NCBI GenBank assembly: GCA_031769625.1
Contig: JAUIMM010000211.1
Location: forward strand, 10,187,001 to 10,251,000
Reading direction: 5' to 3'
DNA from: Taudactylus pleione
Taxonomy: Eukaryota; Chordata; Amphibia; Anura; Myobatrachidae
DNA: 64,000 nucleotides
In this document: piece after piece, positions 1 through 13,300 of the stretch
Numbering within the stretch: the first letter of the stretch is position 1
Layout: every line of letters starts with the position of its first letter
The notes under the pieces: model-generated
Told to the model about the DNA's origin: nothing
Databases searched by the model: none
What the model saw: the letters and a program-made list of their open reading frames with translations, nothing else
Translations under genes and position numbers: made by a program

Positions 1-114
1 GGGCAGCATTCACCTACACACTGTCCTGCTGTGGTGGCAGCCATTTTGTGTCCAGGACCAAAATGCAGGGCAAAACAGCTTTGTAACTAATTGACAGGCT
101 CAGGGCCACATTTA

Positions 115-292
115 GGGGTCTATTTACTAAGCAGTGTTAGGAGACAGAGTGAAAAGTGATAAGGTGCCAGCCAATCAGCTCCCACCTGTCATTTTTCAAA
201 CACCACCTGTGAGATGACAGTTGGGAGCTGATTGGCTGGCACCTTATCACTTTCCACTCTGTCTCCTAACACTGCTTAGTAAATAGACCCCC
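115..292. mobile_element. Palindromic CCAAT-core MITE, 178 bp
   Basis: The ends GGGGTCTATTTACTAAGCAG and its reverse complement bracket a near-perfect palindrome whose arms both carry the core AGCTGATTGGCTGGCACC. Copies with the same ends lie at 33855-34037, 62288-62474 and 63850 to the window end. Confidence 0.85.
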
Positions 293-540
293 TTAGTGCT
301 TTTCGCGGGTTGCGCCAGACCGGGAGACTTGCCCTCTCTTGCAGGAGGCCAGGAGTGGCACCTGATTTTCGGGAGCCTCTAGGCCATTCCGGGAGAGTCG
401 GCAAGTATGGCACACTTTAATGACTGATTTAATTACATTGTGTAACTAATTTTTCATATATTTGCTGCAGAATTTACTGGCATCAACACGCACTACGAAT
501 TGTGGGATAAGGTTTACTTTAACCACTACATGTAAAACAG

Positions 541-1240
541 CATAACATAACATGGCGTCTGTGTACACACTAGACGACCCGGCAATCTTGCCAATGGATG
601 GAGCGTTTTACCTTCGCCCCGGACCATGCAAGATTGCTGGTACAGACTAGAAGATTTAATGCACAACAGAGCAATCACTTATTTTGTACTTCATTAAACT
701 GCACAGCCCCGTATGCGATATCTTCTGATACGCCATGCATGTACAGCAGATCAGAAGACGTGACAAATGACGCATGGAAGTGCGCAATAGTGCGTACACA
801 CTACAGTGGACAATTTGTCGTTCCACTTAGTCTAAAATCGTCCAATGTATTGTCTAGTGCAGGGGTGGGGAACCTTTTTTTCTGCCGAGGGCCATTTTGA
901 TATACTGTATATAACATTATTTGCTGGTCCGGTGCAGGCCACATCCCCGCCATGTGACATCACACTGGGGCGGGGCCACAATCGCCGGTGATTACAGCAA
1001 CGCTCCGGGGAGCTGTAAGGGTAGCGGTGTGACCGTCTGACACGTCCTAAGAATGCTCCAGGCGGCACTGCTGAAGAGATTCTGGCTGCAGGGTGCCATT
1101 CTAGGCACCCTGCTAGCCAGATGAGGCTAGCAGAAAAAAGCTCTAATGGCCAGACCAAATGATACTGCGGGCCTTATACGGCCCCCGGGCCTGAGGTTCC
1201 CCATCTCTGGTCTAGTGTGTACCCAGCTTAACAGACACAA
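541..1240. mobile_element. Degenerate MITE with TACACACTAGAC ends, split by a hAT MITE
   Basis: GTGTACACACTAGACGA near 560 and, inverted, GTCTAGTGTGTACCCAGCTT at 1210-1230 look like opposite ends of one element related to those at 32835 and 35533. The hAT MITE at 860-1209 sits inside it. Boundaries are approximate. Confidence 0.45.
860..1209. mobile_element. Non-autonomous hAT MITE, 350 bp, 8-bp target duplication
   Basis: It starts CAGGGGTGGGGAACCT and ends AGGTTCCCCATCTCTG, imperfect terminal inverted repeats of hAT type. It is flanked by an exact 8-bp direct repeat GTCTAGTG (852-859 and 1210-1217). No coding capacity. Confidence 0.85.
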
Positions 1241-1260
1241 GCAAAGAAATTCCTGATTAC

Positions 1261-1376
1261 CTCCATCACGATCACTTCTACAGAAACATTGGGGGGAAGA
1301 GGTAGGTCGGGCTGAAAGTGCTGTGCTAAGGCGACAAGTAGGTGCAGGGTGGCCAGAAGATCCTTGTTGTGAATCA
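1261..1376 (-). CDS. PARVG: PARVG exon 5, CH1 end
   Basis: 116 bp from an AACCAG acceptor to a GAG/GTAATC donor. It encodes [20 protein letters not shown], then [23 protein letters not shown] and LHLLVALA close the first CH domain of parvins. Length equals the PARVB exon at 49212-49327. The next PARVG exon was not found between 1260 and 1 and presumably lies outside. Confidence 0.93.
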
Positions 1377-4300
1377 CTGGTTGGGATAAACAAAAATAAT
1401 TAATAATGTAAAACAAACAAACAAAAAAAACATTTATGAAAACTGGCGCACAAAGATGTGCTGTTGCCCGTGGCGACCAAACGTTTTCTTGGATTTTTTT
1501 TTATTTCTAGTGCAAAATGGAAACAAACATCCGACTGAGTTGCTATGGGATTTGGCAAATAATGTATTTTCAAATATAACTAGACTTATTACATCTGAAT
1601 TCCCATCAATATGAGCTTAAAACCTGTACACATCCATCAATGGAGCTGGTAAGTTTGTCTGCAGAGCTCACCATTCAGTAAAAGTACCATTGTTTCTCTT
1701 CTATTCCACAGACTGTGCAAATACACTTACCAGGGGCGCAGAATGGGGGGGATTGCTGATTACTCCAGATCTATCCCAACAGGGAGCGCACAGCCACACT
1801 CCTAAAATTACGTAGCTATGCCCCTACAGCGGCATGGCATAAGGAGGCATGGCATAAGGAGGGCACAAGTATGCCCCAACTCTTTGCCTAGTACCAGGAC
1901 TCCAAAGATCTAATTGCAGTTCCGACTCTTACAATGCAATAGTTACGGTCGTGTGGTCCAGTGGCAAGAAATATTGTGGCAGCATTGTGAGTGGGATAAA
2001 GCTCTGAAACATTCATATTTAGCATTTTTGTCCTGTGCACCTCAGACTTCCTGTCACTAGGCTCACTGCTTAGAATGTGTAATAGAGGCAATGGTTTTCC
2101 TGGTCCTGGGCACTCCCCCAATGACATCATACCCTTCTGTATGATGTCATTGGGGGAGTGCCCAGGACCAGAAAAACCCTGGTCTCTATTACACATTCCA
2201 AGCAGTGCACCTAGTGACAGGAAGTTTGAGGAGCACATGACAAAAATGCTAAATATGAATGTTTCAGTGCTTTATCCCACTGTAGCGGACATTTTGAGAT
2301 TATAGCTACAATATTGCATTTTTTTCTTTTCTTGTGGAGATCTCTGGTAGCCGGTGCATGCTCAGTAGGTAGGCCGGGCGATAGCTCACTTTACTATTTA
2401 TGGTTTCACGGCCTGAAAAATGTATTAATTGTTGCTACGATAAAGAATGATGATTTACTGGGCCCCCACTGCCGCAAAAAATAAATGAGCCCCAAAGTAA
2501 AATGAATAGACCTCACGGACATTTGCAAACACCTCATTTTTAGACTGCAGGATCCATTATTCTACTTCAGGAAATCCATTATTCTACCTCCAAAAAGATT
2601 CATAGGTACAGAGAGAGTACACCTACAGCTATTTTGCTCCTGCTTCTCGGCAACCTGCTAACAAATTAAATATCTTCCAAGTTTTATTTGTTTGGTGGAA
2701 AGAGGATTCAGGACCTCACTTTAATTGGGCTCTGTTCCTGCACATAGTATGTATGAACACCATTCCTGCCCACATCTGATGTCCAGTACATAAGACTATA
2801 AAGACAGACCGTCTTGTTAAATGAGAAGTCTTTACCGACACTGTGAGAAGCGCCATTTGTACTATGTATTTATATTTGTTTAGCTAAAAGGCTGATATTT
2901 TTGTCTTTCTTTCACAATATTTCTGAGTTTAAATTTGCTCTTAGCTGACGTAAAGGCTGCACGGTTGTCAGGGAAACTGTAATTATCCGGAGTTCTATTG
3001 TATAATATCCCATGCTCTCTTCTTCCCCTCCCTGTGATGTGGTTGCACGATGCTCGCATTACTGGGTATAGTGAGACATCTGTTGATCTGAAATTTGCTG
3101 CATCCTGCATCAGTCTCTCCACAGTCACAATCAGTCCTAGTACTCGGACTCCTGCTCTGTATATTATATATATTAGGGGTGTGCACCGGCCACTTTTCGT
3201 GTTTTGTTTTTGGATCTGGATCTTTCTTCGTGTTTTGGATCTGGATTGGTTTTGCCAAAACCACCCTTCCGTGTTTTAGGTTCTGGGTTTTGTGTTTTGG
3301 ATCTGTATTTTTTTTTTTTTTAAAGGCATAAAAACAGCTAAAATCACAGAATTTGTGGGTTTTTCTGCTCCTATGCTATTATTAACCTCAATAACCTTAA
3401 TTTCCACTCATTTCCAGTCTATTCTGAACACCTCACAATAGTGTTTTTATGTCCAAAAGGTTGCACCGAGGTAGCTGGATGAGTATGCTAAGCGATACGA
3501 TTGGGCGGCACAAACACGTGGTCCATCTAGGAGTGACACTGCAGTGGCAGACAGGATGGCAGTTTGAAAAACTAGGCCCCAAACTGTACATAATGCAAAG
3601 AAAAAAAAGAGGTGCAAGATGGAATTGTCCTTGGGCCCTCCCACCCACCCTTATGTTGTATAAACAGGACATGCACACTTTAACAAACCAATCATTTCAG
3701 CGCCAGGGTCTGCCACACGACTGTGGCTGAAATGATTGGTTCGTTTGGGCCCCCACAAAACAAGCTGGCAATTAATCTGTCCCTGCACAAACTGGCTCTA
3801 CGGAGGTAAGATGTCGTCCTCATCCTCCTCATCCACCGATTCCTCACCCTCTTCAGTGTTGTGTACATCCTCATCCTCACAGAGTATTAACTCGTCCCCG
3901 CTGTACGTTCTGGAGGCTGGTCTCCCTGGAAGAGTTGATAATTAATTTTTATGAACATCATCTTCTCCACATTTTGTGGAAGCAACCTCCTACGCCTTTC
4001 GTGCATCGTTTTGCCTCGATTTCAGATCCGAGTCAGGCGGGAAAAGTCGAGCCTGACTCGGATCGGACTCGGATCGGGGGGGTTCGGATTTCAGAAATCC
4101 GAACCCGCTCACCCCTAATTCTGATGGTGATGTGGTTTGTTTAAATCAGGCTCCGGGGGAGACAGTTGTTGTCCGTGGGATGAAAAAGCCCATCACGGTC
4201 ATGCCTGGGCAGAAGACCAAACATCCACCTCTTTGGTCTGGCAATATTTCTATCCAAATCCGGACAACAACTGTCTTGCCATATGTACCATATGTAAAGG

Positions 4301-7300
4301 TGAAATAAGTAGGGGTAGGGACGTCAACCACCTAGGAACATCCTCCCTTATACGGCACCTGCAGCGCGTTCATAAAAAGTTACTGTCAAGTTCAGAAACT
4401 TTGGCTAAGACCGTAAGCAGTCCAGGGACACCTAAATCCCGTTTTCCTGTTGTATCCAAGCGCCTGCAAACCACACCGTCAACTCCCTCCTCGTCAATTT
4501 CCTCCTTAGTCAGGATCGGAAGTAGTCCTGCAGGCCATGTCACTGGCATGACTGACTCTCCTATCCGGGATTCCTCCGGAGGATCCTGCATTGCTACGCC
4601 TCCTGCTGCTGCTGCTGCTGTTGCTGCTGCTGGGAGTCGTTCATCATCCCAGAGAGGAAGTAGGAACACCACTACTTTTACTAAACAATTGACCCTCCAA
4701 CAGTCCTTAGCGAGGAGGATGAAGTACGACAGCAGTCATCCTGAAGCAAAACGTATAACTGAGGCCTTGACTGCTATGTTGGTGTTAGACGTGCGTCCGG
4801 TATCCGCCATTAGTGCAGTGGGATTTAGACAATTGATGGAGGTAGTGTGTCCCCGGTTCCAAATCCCGTCTAGATTCCACTTCACTAGGCAGGCGATACC
4901 GAGACTGTACAGAAACGTCAGAAAAAGTGTCCTCAGTGTCCTGAAAAATGCCGTTGTACACAATGTCCACTTAACCACGGACATGTGGACAAGTGGAACA
5001 GGGCAGACTAAGGACTATATGACTGTGACAGCCCACTGGGTAGATGTATCACCTTACGCAGCAACAGCAGCAGCGTCACCAGTAGCAGCATCTCAGAAAC
5101 GCCAGCTCGTTACAAGGCAGGCTACGCTGTGTATCACCGGTTTCAGTAAGAGGCACACCGCCGACAACCTCTTAGAGAAACTGAGGGAAATCATCGCCCA
5201 GTGGCTTACCCCACTTAGACTCTCCTGGGGATTTGTGATATCTGACAACGCCACCAATATTGTGCGGGCATTACATCTGGGCAAATTCCAGCACGTCCCA
5301 TGTTTTGCTCACACAATAAACTTGGTGGTGCAGAATTCTCTGAAAAGCGACAGGGGCGTGCAGGAGACGCTTTGGGTGGCCCGAAAAATTTCTGGCCACT
5401 TTCACCATTCAGCGACTGCGTGCCGAAGACTGGAGCGCCAGCAAACACTCTTGAACCTGCCCCGCCATCACCTGAAGCAAGAGGTTGTGACGCGGTGGAA
5501 CTCAACCCTCTATATGCTTCAGAGGATGGAGGAGCAGCAAAAGGCCATTCAAGCCTATACATCCACCTATGACATAGGCAAAGGAGGGGGTATGCACCTG
5601 ACTCAAGCGCAGTGGAGAATGATTTCCGTGTTGTGCAAGGTTCTCCAGCCCTTCGAACTTGCCACACGTGAAGTCAGTTCAGACACTGCCAGCTTGAGTC
5701 AGGTCATTCCCCTCATCAGGCTTTTGCAGAAGCAGCTGGAGAAAGTGAAGGAGGAGCTAAGACGGAGCGATTCCGCTCGGCATGTGGGACTTGTGGATGA
5801 AGCCCTTCATTCGCTTTGCCAGGATTCCAGGGTGGTCAATCTGTTGAAATCAAACCACTACATTTTGGCCACTGTGCTCGATCCTAGGTTTAAAGCCTAT
5901 GTGGTGTCTCTCTTTCCGGCCGACACAAGCCTGCAGAGGTGCAAAGACCTGCTGGTGAACACACTGTCAGCTGAAGCGGAACGTGACACGTCAACAGCTC
6001 CTTCTTCATTTTCTCCCGCAACTGGGGCTGCCAGGAAAAAACTTAGGTATCCTAAGCAACCCGCTGGCGGTGATGCAGGGCAGGCAGGACCAAGTTTGGA
6101 CATCTGGTCCGGACTGAAGGACCTGGCAACAATTTCTGACATGTCTACTGTCACTGCATATGATACTGTCACCATTGACAGAATGGTGGAGGATTACATC
6201 GGTGACAGCATCCAAGTAGGCATGTCAGACAGTCCATACCTGTACTGGCAGGAAAAAGAGGCAATTTGGAGGCCCCTGTACAAACTGGCTCCATTTTACC
6301 TGAGTTGCCCCCCCTCCAGTGTGTACTCCAAAAGAGTGTTTAGTGCAGCCGGGAACCTTGTCAGCGAAAGGCGTAGGAGGTTGCTTCCACAGAATGTGGA
6401 GAAGATGATGTTCATCAAAATGAATTATGAGCTCTTCCAGGGAGACCAGCCACCAGAAGGTACAGAGGGACCTGTGGTGGTGGATTCAAGTGGGGACGAG
6501 TTAATACTTTGTGAGGATGAGGATGTACACACTGAAGAGGGTGAGGAATCGGTGGATGAGGAGGATGACATCTTGCCTCCGTAGAGCCAGTTTGTGCAGG
6601 GACACATTAATTGCCAGCTTGTTTTGTGGGGGCCCAAACGAACCAATCATTTCAGCCACAGTTGTGTGGCAGACCCTGGCGCTGAAATGATTGATTTGTT
6701 AAAGTGTGCATGTCCTGTTTATACAACATAAGGGTGGGTGGGAGGGCCCAAGGACAATTCCATCTTGCACCTCTTTTTTTTCTTTGCATTATGTACAGTT
6801 TGGGGCCTAGTTTTTCTAACTGCCATCCTGTCTGCCACTGCAGTGTCACTCCTAGATGGGTCATGTGTTTGTGCCGCCCACTCGTGTCGCTTAGCATAGT
6901 CATCCAGCTACCTCGGTGCAACCTTTTGGACATAAAAACACTATTGTGAGGTGTGAGGTGTTCAGAATAGACTGGAAATGAGTGGAAATTAAGGTTATTG
7001 AGGTTAATAATAGCACAGGAGCAGAAAAACCTACAAATTCTGTGATTTTAGCTGTTTTTATGCTTTTTTTTTCAAAAAAATACAGATCCAAAACACAAAA
7101 CCCAGAACCCAAAACACGGAAGGGTGGTTTTGGCAAAACCAATCCAGATCCAAAACACGAAGAAAGATCCAGATCCAAAACCAAAACACAAAACACGAAA
7201 AGTGGCCGGTGCACACCCCTAATCAGAATCCTCCTCGCCAACTTCCTCCTCAGCGCCAGCTACACCAGTAACCTCATCCTGTTGTACTTCAACAGTGACA

Positions 7301-10300
7301 TCTTCAATTTGCATATCAGCAAGTGGACTGTGGGTGCTCCTTTCAGCATTTGCAGGGGGCGTGCAAATGGTGGAAAGAGCCACCTCTTCCCGTCCAGTGC
7401 TGGGAAGGTCAGGCATCGCAACCACCACCACACTTGGACTCTCCTTGGGGATTTGTGATATCTTCTTAGAACGCACAGTTCTTCGCTGTGCTTTTGCCAG
7501 CTTAACTCATTTGATTTTTTTAGTGGGAGGAGGACTTCCATCGTCATGTGAATCTGAACCACTAGTCATGAACATAGGGAAAGACCTTAGCCATTCCTTG
7601 CCACTCCGTGTCGTAAATGGCATATTGGCAAGTTTATGTTTCTCTTCAGATGATTTAAATGTCTTTTTTCAAGGTAATTTTCCTGAACTTTGTCATTTGG
7701 GATTGTATGTGCCCTCTACTATGACATTGGGCATCGGCCTTGGCAGACGACGTTGATGGCATGTTATCGTCTATGTCATGACTAGTGGCAGCAGCTTCAG
7801 CACTAGGAGGAAGTGGTTCTTGATCTTTCCCTATCGGAGCAAGTTTGGTCCTCCATTTATGTTATATTGATATATACGTGCGGCTAAGGCGCACACAAAA
7901 TAATTTTTTATTTTTGTTGGAGACTAGTGCACTTTGTGGGTTACACTACCCTTTAAGAAATGAGCCAGCCGGCCCTTTACTTATGGGACACAGGCGCACG
8001 CTTGGCGCTGCTCCTTTGTTGATGCATGTGCAGCTACAGCCCACACAATTCACAAACACAGAAAATATTTTTTTATTTTGTTTGAAGTGCCCTTTGGGGG
8101 TTACAGCACCCTTTAACGGACAAGCCAGCCGGCCTTTTACTTATGGGACACAGGTGCACGCTTGGCGCTGCTCCTTTGTTGATGCACGTGCAGCCACAGT
8201 GCACACAATTCACAAACACAGAAAAAATATATATTTTTTTGGCCTTGGGGGGAGCACCCCTGATGGACAGAGCACCCCCTGGACAACACTACAGCACCCC
8301 TTTAGGACTGGGACACTGCACAGGACTTTGTAGTGGACACAGCCCCTATGGACAACTGACTGAACAACACAGTCCAGCCAGCCCCTATGGACTTTGAAGG
8401 AGTGGACACAGCCCCTATGGACAACAGCAGCACAGCGTAGCACAGCACAGCACTACACTACACAGCCCAGCCAGCCCTAACTCCCACCCTCCCTCTTCAC
8501 TGTCCACAGGCGAGTGAGAAAATGGCGCCGACGCGGGTACCTTATATAGGATCCAAAACCCGCGAGACCCGGAAAGCGGGATGATGACGTTTTGCCTCGA
8601 TTTCAGATCCAAGTCAGGCAGGAAAAGTCGAGCCTGACTCGGATCGGGGGGGTTCGGATTTCAGAAATCCGAACCCGCTCACCCCTAATATATATATATA
8701 TATACACACCACTATTCCCACAAATGTTTAAAAAAAAAAAAGAACGTAAAACCTAAGGAGTAGCACAGGAATATCATCTTAATGATAGACTGTCTGAACA
8801 TGACATGCAATTTAATCCAAAAGAAAGAGTATTTTATCAGAAGATTCAAAGTACAGGTTCCCGGTCGTTTTGCTCATGTCTGTTGTTGTTCTATTTTATA
8901 AATAAAGTTAAAAAAAAAGCAAGGGAAGGGTCCAATTCACTCATACAACCTAAACAGTCTGCAACTTTGTCATTTAGGTCACTGCAAGACATTGTTTTTG
9001 CTACTAGCCACTACCTACTATGCCAGATCCTCTCAGTGGTTCTGCCCCTACCTCCCTACCTACTAAGCCAGATCCCCTCAGCGGTGCTGCTCCTACCTGC
9101 TAAGCCAGATCCCCTCAGCGGTGCGGCCCTCCCTACTAAGCCAGATCCTCTGATCGGTGCGGCCCTCCCTACTAAGCCAGATCCCCTCAGCGGTGCTGCT
9201 CCTTCCTACTAAGCCAGATCCCCTCAGCGGTGCGGCCCTCCCTACTAAACCAGATTTTATCAGCGATGCTGCCATTACCTACTAAACCAGATCCTCTCAG
9301 TGGTGCTGCCTTTACCTACTAAGCCAGATCCCCTCTGCGGTGCTGCCCCTACCTACTAAGCAATATTTTCTCTGGGGTGCTGCCACTACCTACTAAGCCA
9401 GATCCCCTCAGCGGTGCTGCCCAAACCTACTATGCCAGATCCTCTCAGCGGTTCTGCCCCTACCTCCCTACCTACTAAGCCAGATTCCCCTCAGCGGTGC
9501 TGCCCCTACCTACTAAGCCATATTTTCTCAGCGGTGCTGCCACTACCTACTAAGCCAGATCCTCTCAGTGGTGCTGCCACTACCTACTAAGCCAAATCCC
9601 CTCAGCGGGGCTGCCCCTACCTACTAGTCCAGATCCCCTCAGCGGTGCAGCCCCTACCTACTAAGCCAGATCCTCTCAGCGGTTCTGCCCCTACCTACTA
9701 AGCTAGATCCCCCCCAGCGGTGCTGCCCCTACCTACTAAGCCAGATCCTCTCAGTGGTGCTGCCATTACCTAGTAAGCCAGATCCCCTCAGCGGTGCCGC
9801 CCCTACCTACTAGCCCAGATCCCATCAGCGGTGCTGTACCTACCTACTAAGCCAGATTCTCTCAGCGTTGACGCCCCTATCTACTAAGCCAGATCCCCTC
9901 AGCAGTGAATGGAAAGAGGGCGGAGCCTAATGCAGTGAAATGCCCTCCCGAGGGATACTTAGTATACAACTCTCAGCGGGGGAAACTTTGAACCGGAGCA
10001 ATTCATCATTGCTCTGGTGCGGGGACAGCTGCTCCGAAAAACAGTTAGTATAGTAACTACAGAAGTAGCTGCGTTACTTACCTCCTCCCCGTCGGCCCAG
10101 TTATGCATGCATGACTCGAGGTCTGTGAGAAGGCGGTGGAGGGATCCGCTCGGATCCCTCTTCGCATCCTCGGATCTCCTTCCCATAGGAAGGAGCGGGG
10201 ATCCGAGAACAAGCACTGTCTGAGAATGGCGCTTGCTCTCTGAAGCAAACTCCAAATACTGAAAGTTTGCTGAATACTGGGAGGGCCCTATCAGACCGCT

Positions 10301-13300
10301 GATGATGAATGGCCCGGTAACCTAAATATGCTGAAACTAGCATTTCCGCACGATTACAAGCCATTTATCGTTTGATGAATAGGCCCCTCTGTCAGTAAAT
10401 ACATAACCACATATTATTTGCTGAAGACACTGTGCACACTGGAAGTATCAGAGTGTGATTGCAATCAGATATAGAAATAAAGCAATTAAATGAAGTGGCA
10501 TCTTGAAAATCTCTGGAAAAAAGTAAACACCTATCAAGCTGTGTTTGGCACAACACTTTAATTAGGGTCGTTCAGACAAGTTTTGATCTTATTTTCGGTG
10601 CAATTTTCATGCACTCCTGGAATGTCCAAGAATCTTCAGAATCTCTGAGACTTCTCTCAGACTCCTAAGATAGTAGATCACCCTACAGGATCCCTCCTAT
10701 CCTACAACAGGGTCGGGCCATGATGATGCGAATAGCGTATCCACGTCCTCCCATCGCACATGCATCTTGGACTACTCCTCCAGGATCTCCCCATTCTCTC
10801 TCCCTTTCTATCACCCCCCCCTCCCTCTCTCAACCCCCACTCAAAATCATTGCATTTGCCACTAGATCATCAGGCCTATTAATTAATGATCGCGTTTACA
10901 TGACATTATCACCCATGATCGCACTGCAAGACACTGGGACAGGGAGTCCAAAAGGAGCCCGTCCCTGCGATGTGCCCAGGCGGCCATTTTCCGGTGTTCT
11001 GTGCAGCGCTGACACCCGACGCGGGACAACGGACAGGTGAGTTTTAAATAATATGGGTGCACCCATTTTAGATACGCCCCTGAGTGTCGGGATTCTGGCG
11101 GTCGGCATAGGCGCCGGTATTTAGACGCCTATCTTTAGTCCCATGCCGGGCTTTCAGTGTCGGGATTCTGGCGGTCGGCATTTCGGACGCCGGCATCCTG
11201 ACTACATCCCCCTCGGTACATGGGGTATCTGTATTGTGATAAATGTGCCCTTACATTGCACTGACTGCAGTCAGTTTTGCAACCTCAGCTGGAATCGTGA
11301 CCTCTCAGATCTTAGAGGTACAGTCCCAGTCCTACAGATATACTTATATATACACACACACATATATATATGTACATCGTGAGTAACCGGTACATACAGC
11401 TCACGTTCCACTTCATCTGATTTTCCTCCAGCTGCAGACACTCGGCCACCGCCTCCAGGACCACCCCCAGCTTCCGTTTTTGGTTGCTGGCCGTGAGGGC
11501 GATTTCCTCCACATCTAATTTAATTTGTCCAATATTTTCTGTGCATGACAACAAAAGCAGGAGTATTAACAGAGCATTGCTTTCAGTACTGCATCCCATT
11601 TACCCAATTCATTGTTTTCACAATATTGACACCTAGAAACTCCCCGGCTCTAGCTTGGATTTGGAGAGGCATATGTCAGAGACGCTCCCATTCAATAATG
11701 AAATAAATGTATGGCACACGTGTGTATAAGTATATGTATATTACACAAGCACACACACACAGCAGAAGACAATATACTTTTCATGTGTTGTGTGGAGAGC
11801 TGCAGAATTTCTACCTACAACAATAACGGAGCCTTTAGGCCCCCTTCCCCCCTGAATACCTGCTCTCCACAAGTGTCTGAGAGACTCCGAAATCTTAGGG
11901 ATGTCTCCCGGACTCCCTGAAGAGCAGGATGCCCACCCCACCCAATCCCCCTGGATCACACCCATTTCCCAAGTGAGGTGCCAATTGCTGCACTGTGGGG
12001 CGGGGCCTCGATGATGCTAACCACATTACCACGCCCACTGCCCTCCCTTACTCCCCAAGATCCCCAGTCGGGGGAGGTCAGATATGTTGGCAGGTACGCA
12101 TGAGGTCACTTTTTTCAGTTTGATCACGGAGCCTGGTTATCCGTACAAAATAATCAATTCTAGGACCTATGATCACGCACAGTGCTGTGCAAAAGTATTC
12201 AGACCCCAATACGGTTCACTTTTTTTTTTTTTTTTTAACACACAGACTCCGACTCTGAATTAGCATGAGGGTTACTTTGACACTGATCCGTGAAGCACCG
12301 AGCATCATGTCAAATCATAATATGTTCTTCAAACTCCTTCCACAAAAGGGCTAAGGAGCATATGTATCAAAGCTTGATGTGAGATAAAATTGTGAAATAT
12401 ACAGTATATCACCAACCAATCAGCTCCAAACTATCATTTCTTAATCACAGCCTGCAAAATGTAAGTTACAAGCTGATTGGTTGGTGATATATATCTCACA
12501 ATTGCATCTCACATCAAGCTGTGATACATATGCCCCTAAGAACGGAAAAACGGGATTGTACAGTAATGTAAACACTGTAATTGGCAGCTCAGTGCAGGAG
12601 CTGCACATTATCTCACACTTTGCTCATTGGCTCCACCTGTGTAGGAAATTAGCGGACCACTGGCTGCCAGTTCTCTAGTAACTAGATACCCCTCACACTG
12701 TGAGGCTGCACAATACTAATGAAGATTAAGAGCATTCCTAACAAGCTGGATAGATGATTGATAATAGGAAAGCCACAAATCTGGGAAGGGACACTGAAGA
12801 GGAGCAGGACACACCTCTGGGCACAGCGCAGTGCATAGTACTGAAGTGGAAGGAGTATGAACCTACAGTGCCATGGCCTAGATCAGGCTGTTCCCCTTCC
12901 TTTCCCTAAATACAGGTGTCAGACAAGAAGGTCACTTATCAGGGCAGGGCCGGATTACAGGCCACATGGGCCAGGGGCTGAAAATGATCAAGGGCCTAGA
13001 GTGATAAGCGGAGGAGGTGTGGCCAGTGCTGTGTGGGTGTGGCCAGTGCCATGTGGGTGTGTACACAACATACACTATTACCCCAATGTCTCCTTAAATA
13101 GGCAAAAGTAGAAATATTGCATCATTTTGTGAGGAACATAGAAATACAATTTTAATAGCTATGGTTTATGGCCGGCTGCGTGGCCAATTGGGTGCTGGTC
13201 AGAGCCGGACTGCCCATCTGGCAAATGCCAGAAGGGCCAATGGCCAGATGGGCCGATCCAGCTGCAAACCCCAGCGAGCAGCTCCGCCTCCCGGCGCTCT

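Larger units (their letters stand above)
3174..8687. mobile_element. Composite hAT transposon, 5.5 kb, internally inverted
   Basis: The ends TAGGGGTGTGCACCGGCC (left) and CGCTCACCCCTA (right) are flanked by ATATATAT on both sides. Inside, the transposase half (4126-7221, plus) and the 5' half with promoter and leader (7230-8687, minus) point in opposite directions and meet at ATTCTGAT/ATCAGAAT, inverted copies of one 8-bp site (4118-4125, 7222-7229). A 0.94-kb deletion derivative of the same family occupies 3174-4117. The simplest reading: the small element inserted into the large one, then the interval flipped by recombination between their inverted 3' ends. Confidence 0.8.

Noticed and set aside
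1..1260. Next PARVG exon (linker after CH1)
   Set aside because: No segment with the expected coding content and splice sites could be seen; the region is largely MITE sequence.
5215..5667. 150-codon frame opposite the hAT transposase
   Set aside because: Antisense shadow of the transposase gene.
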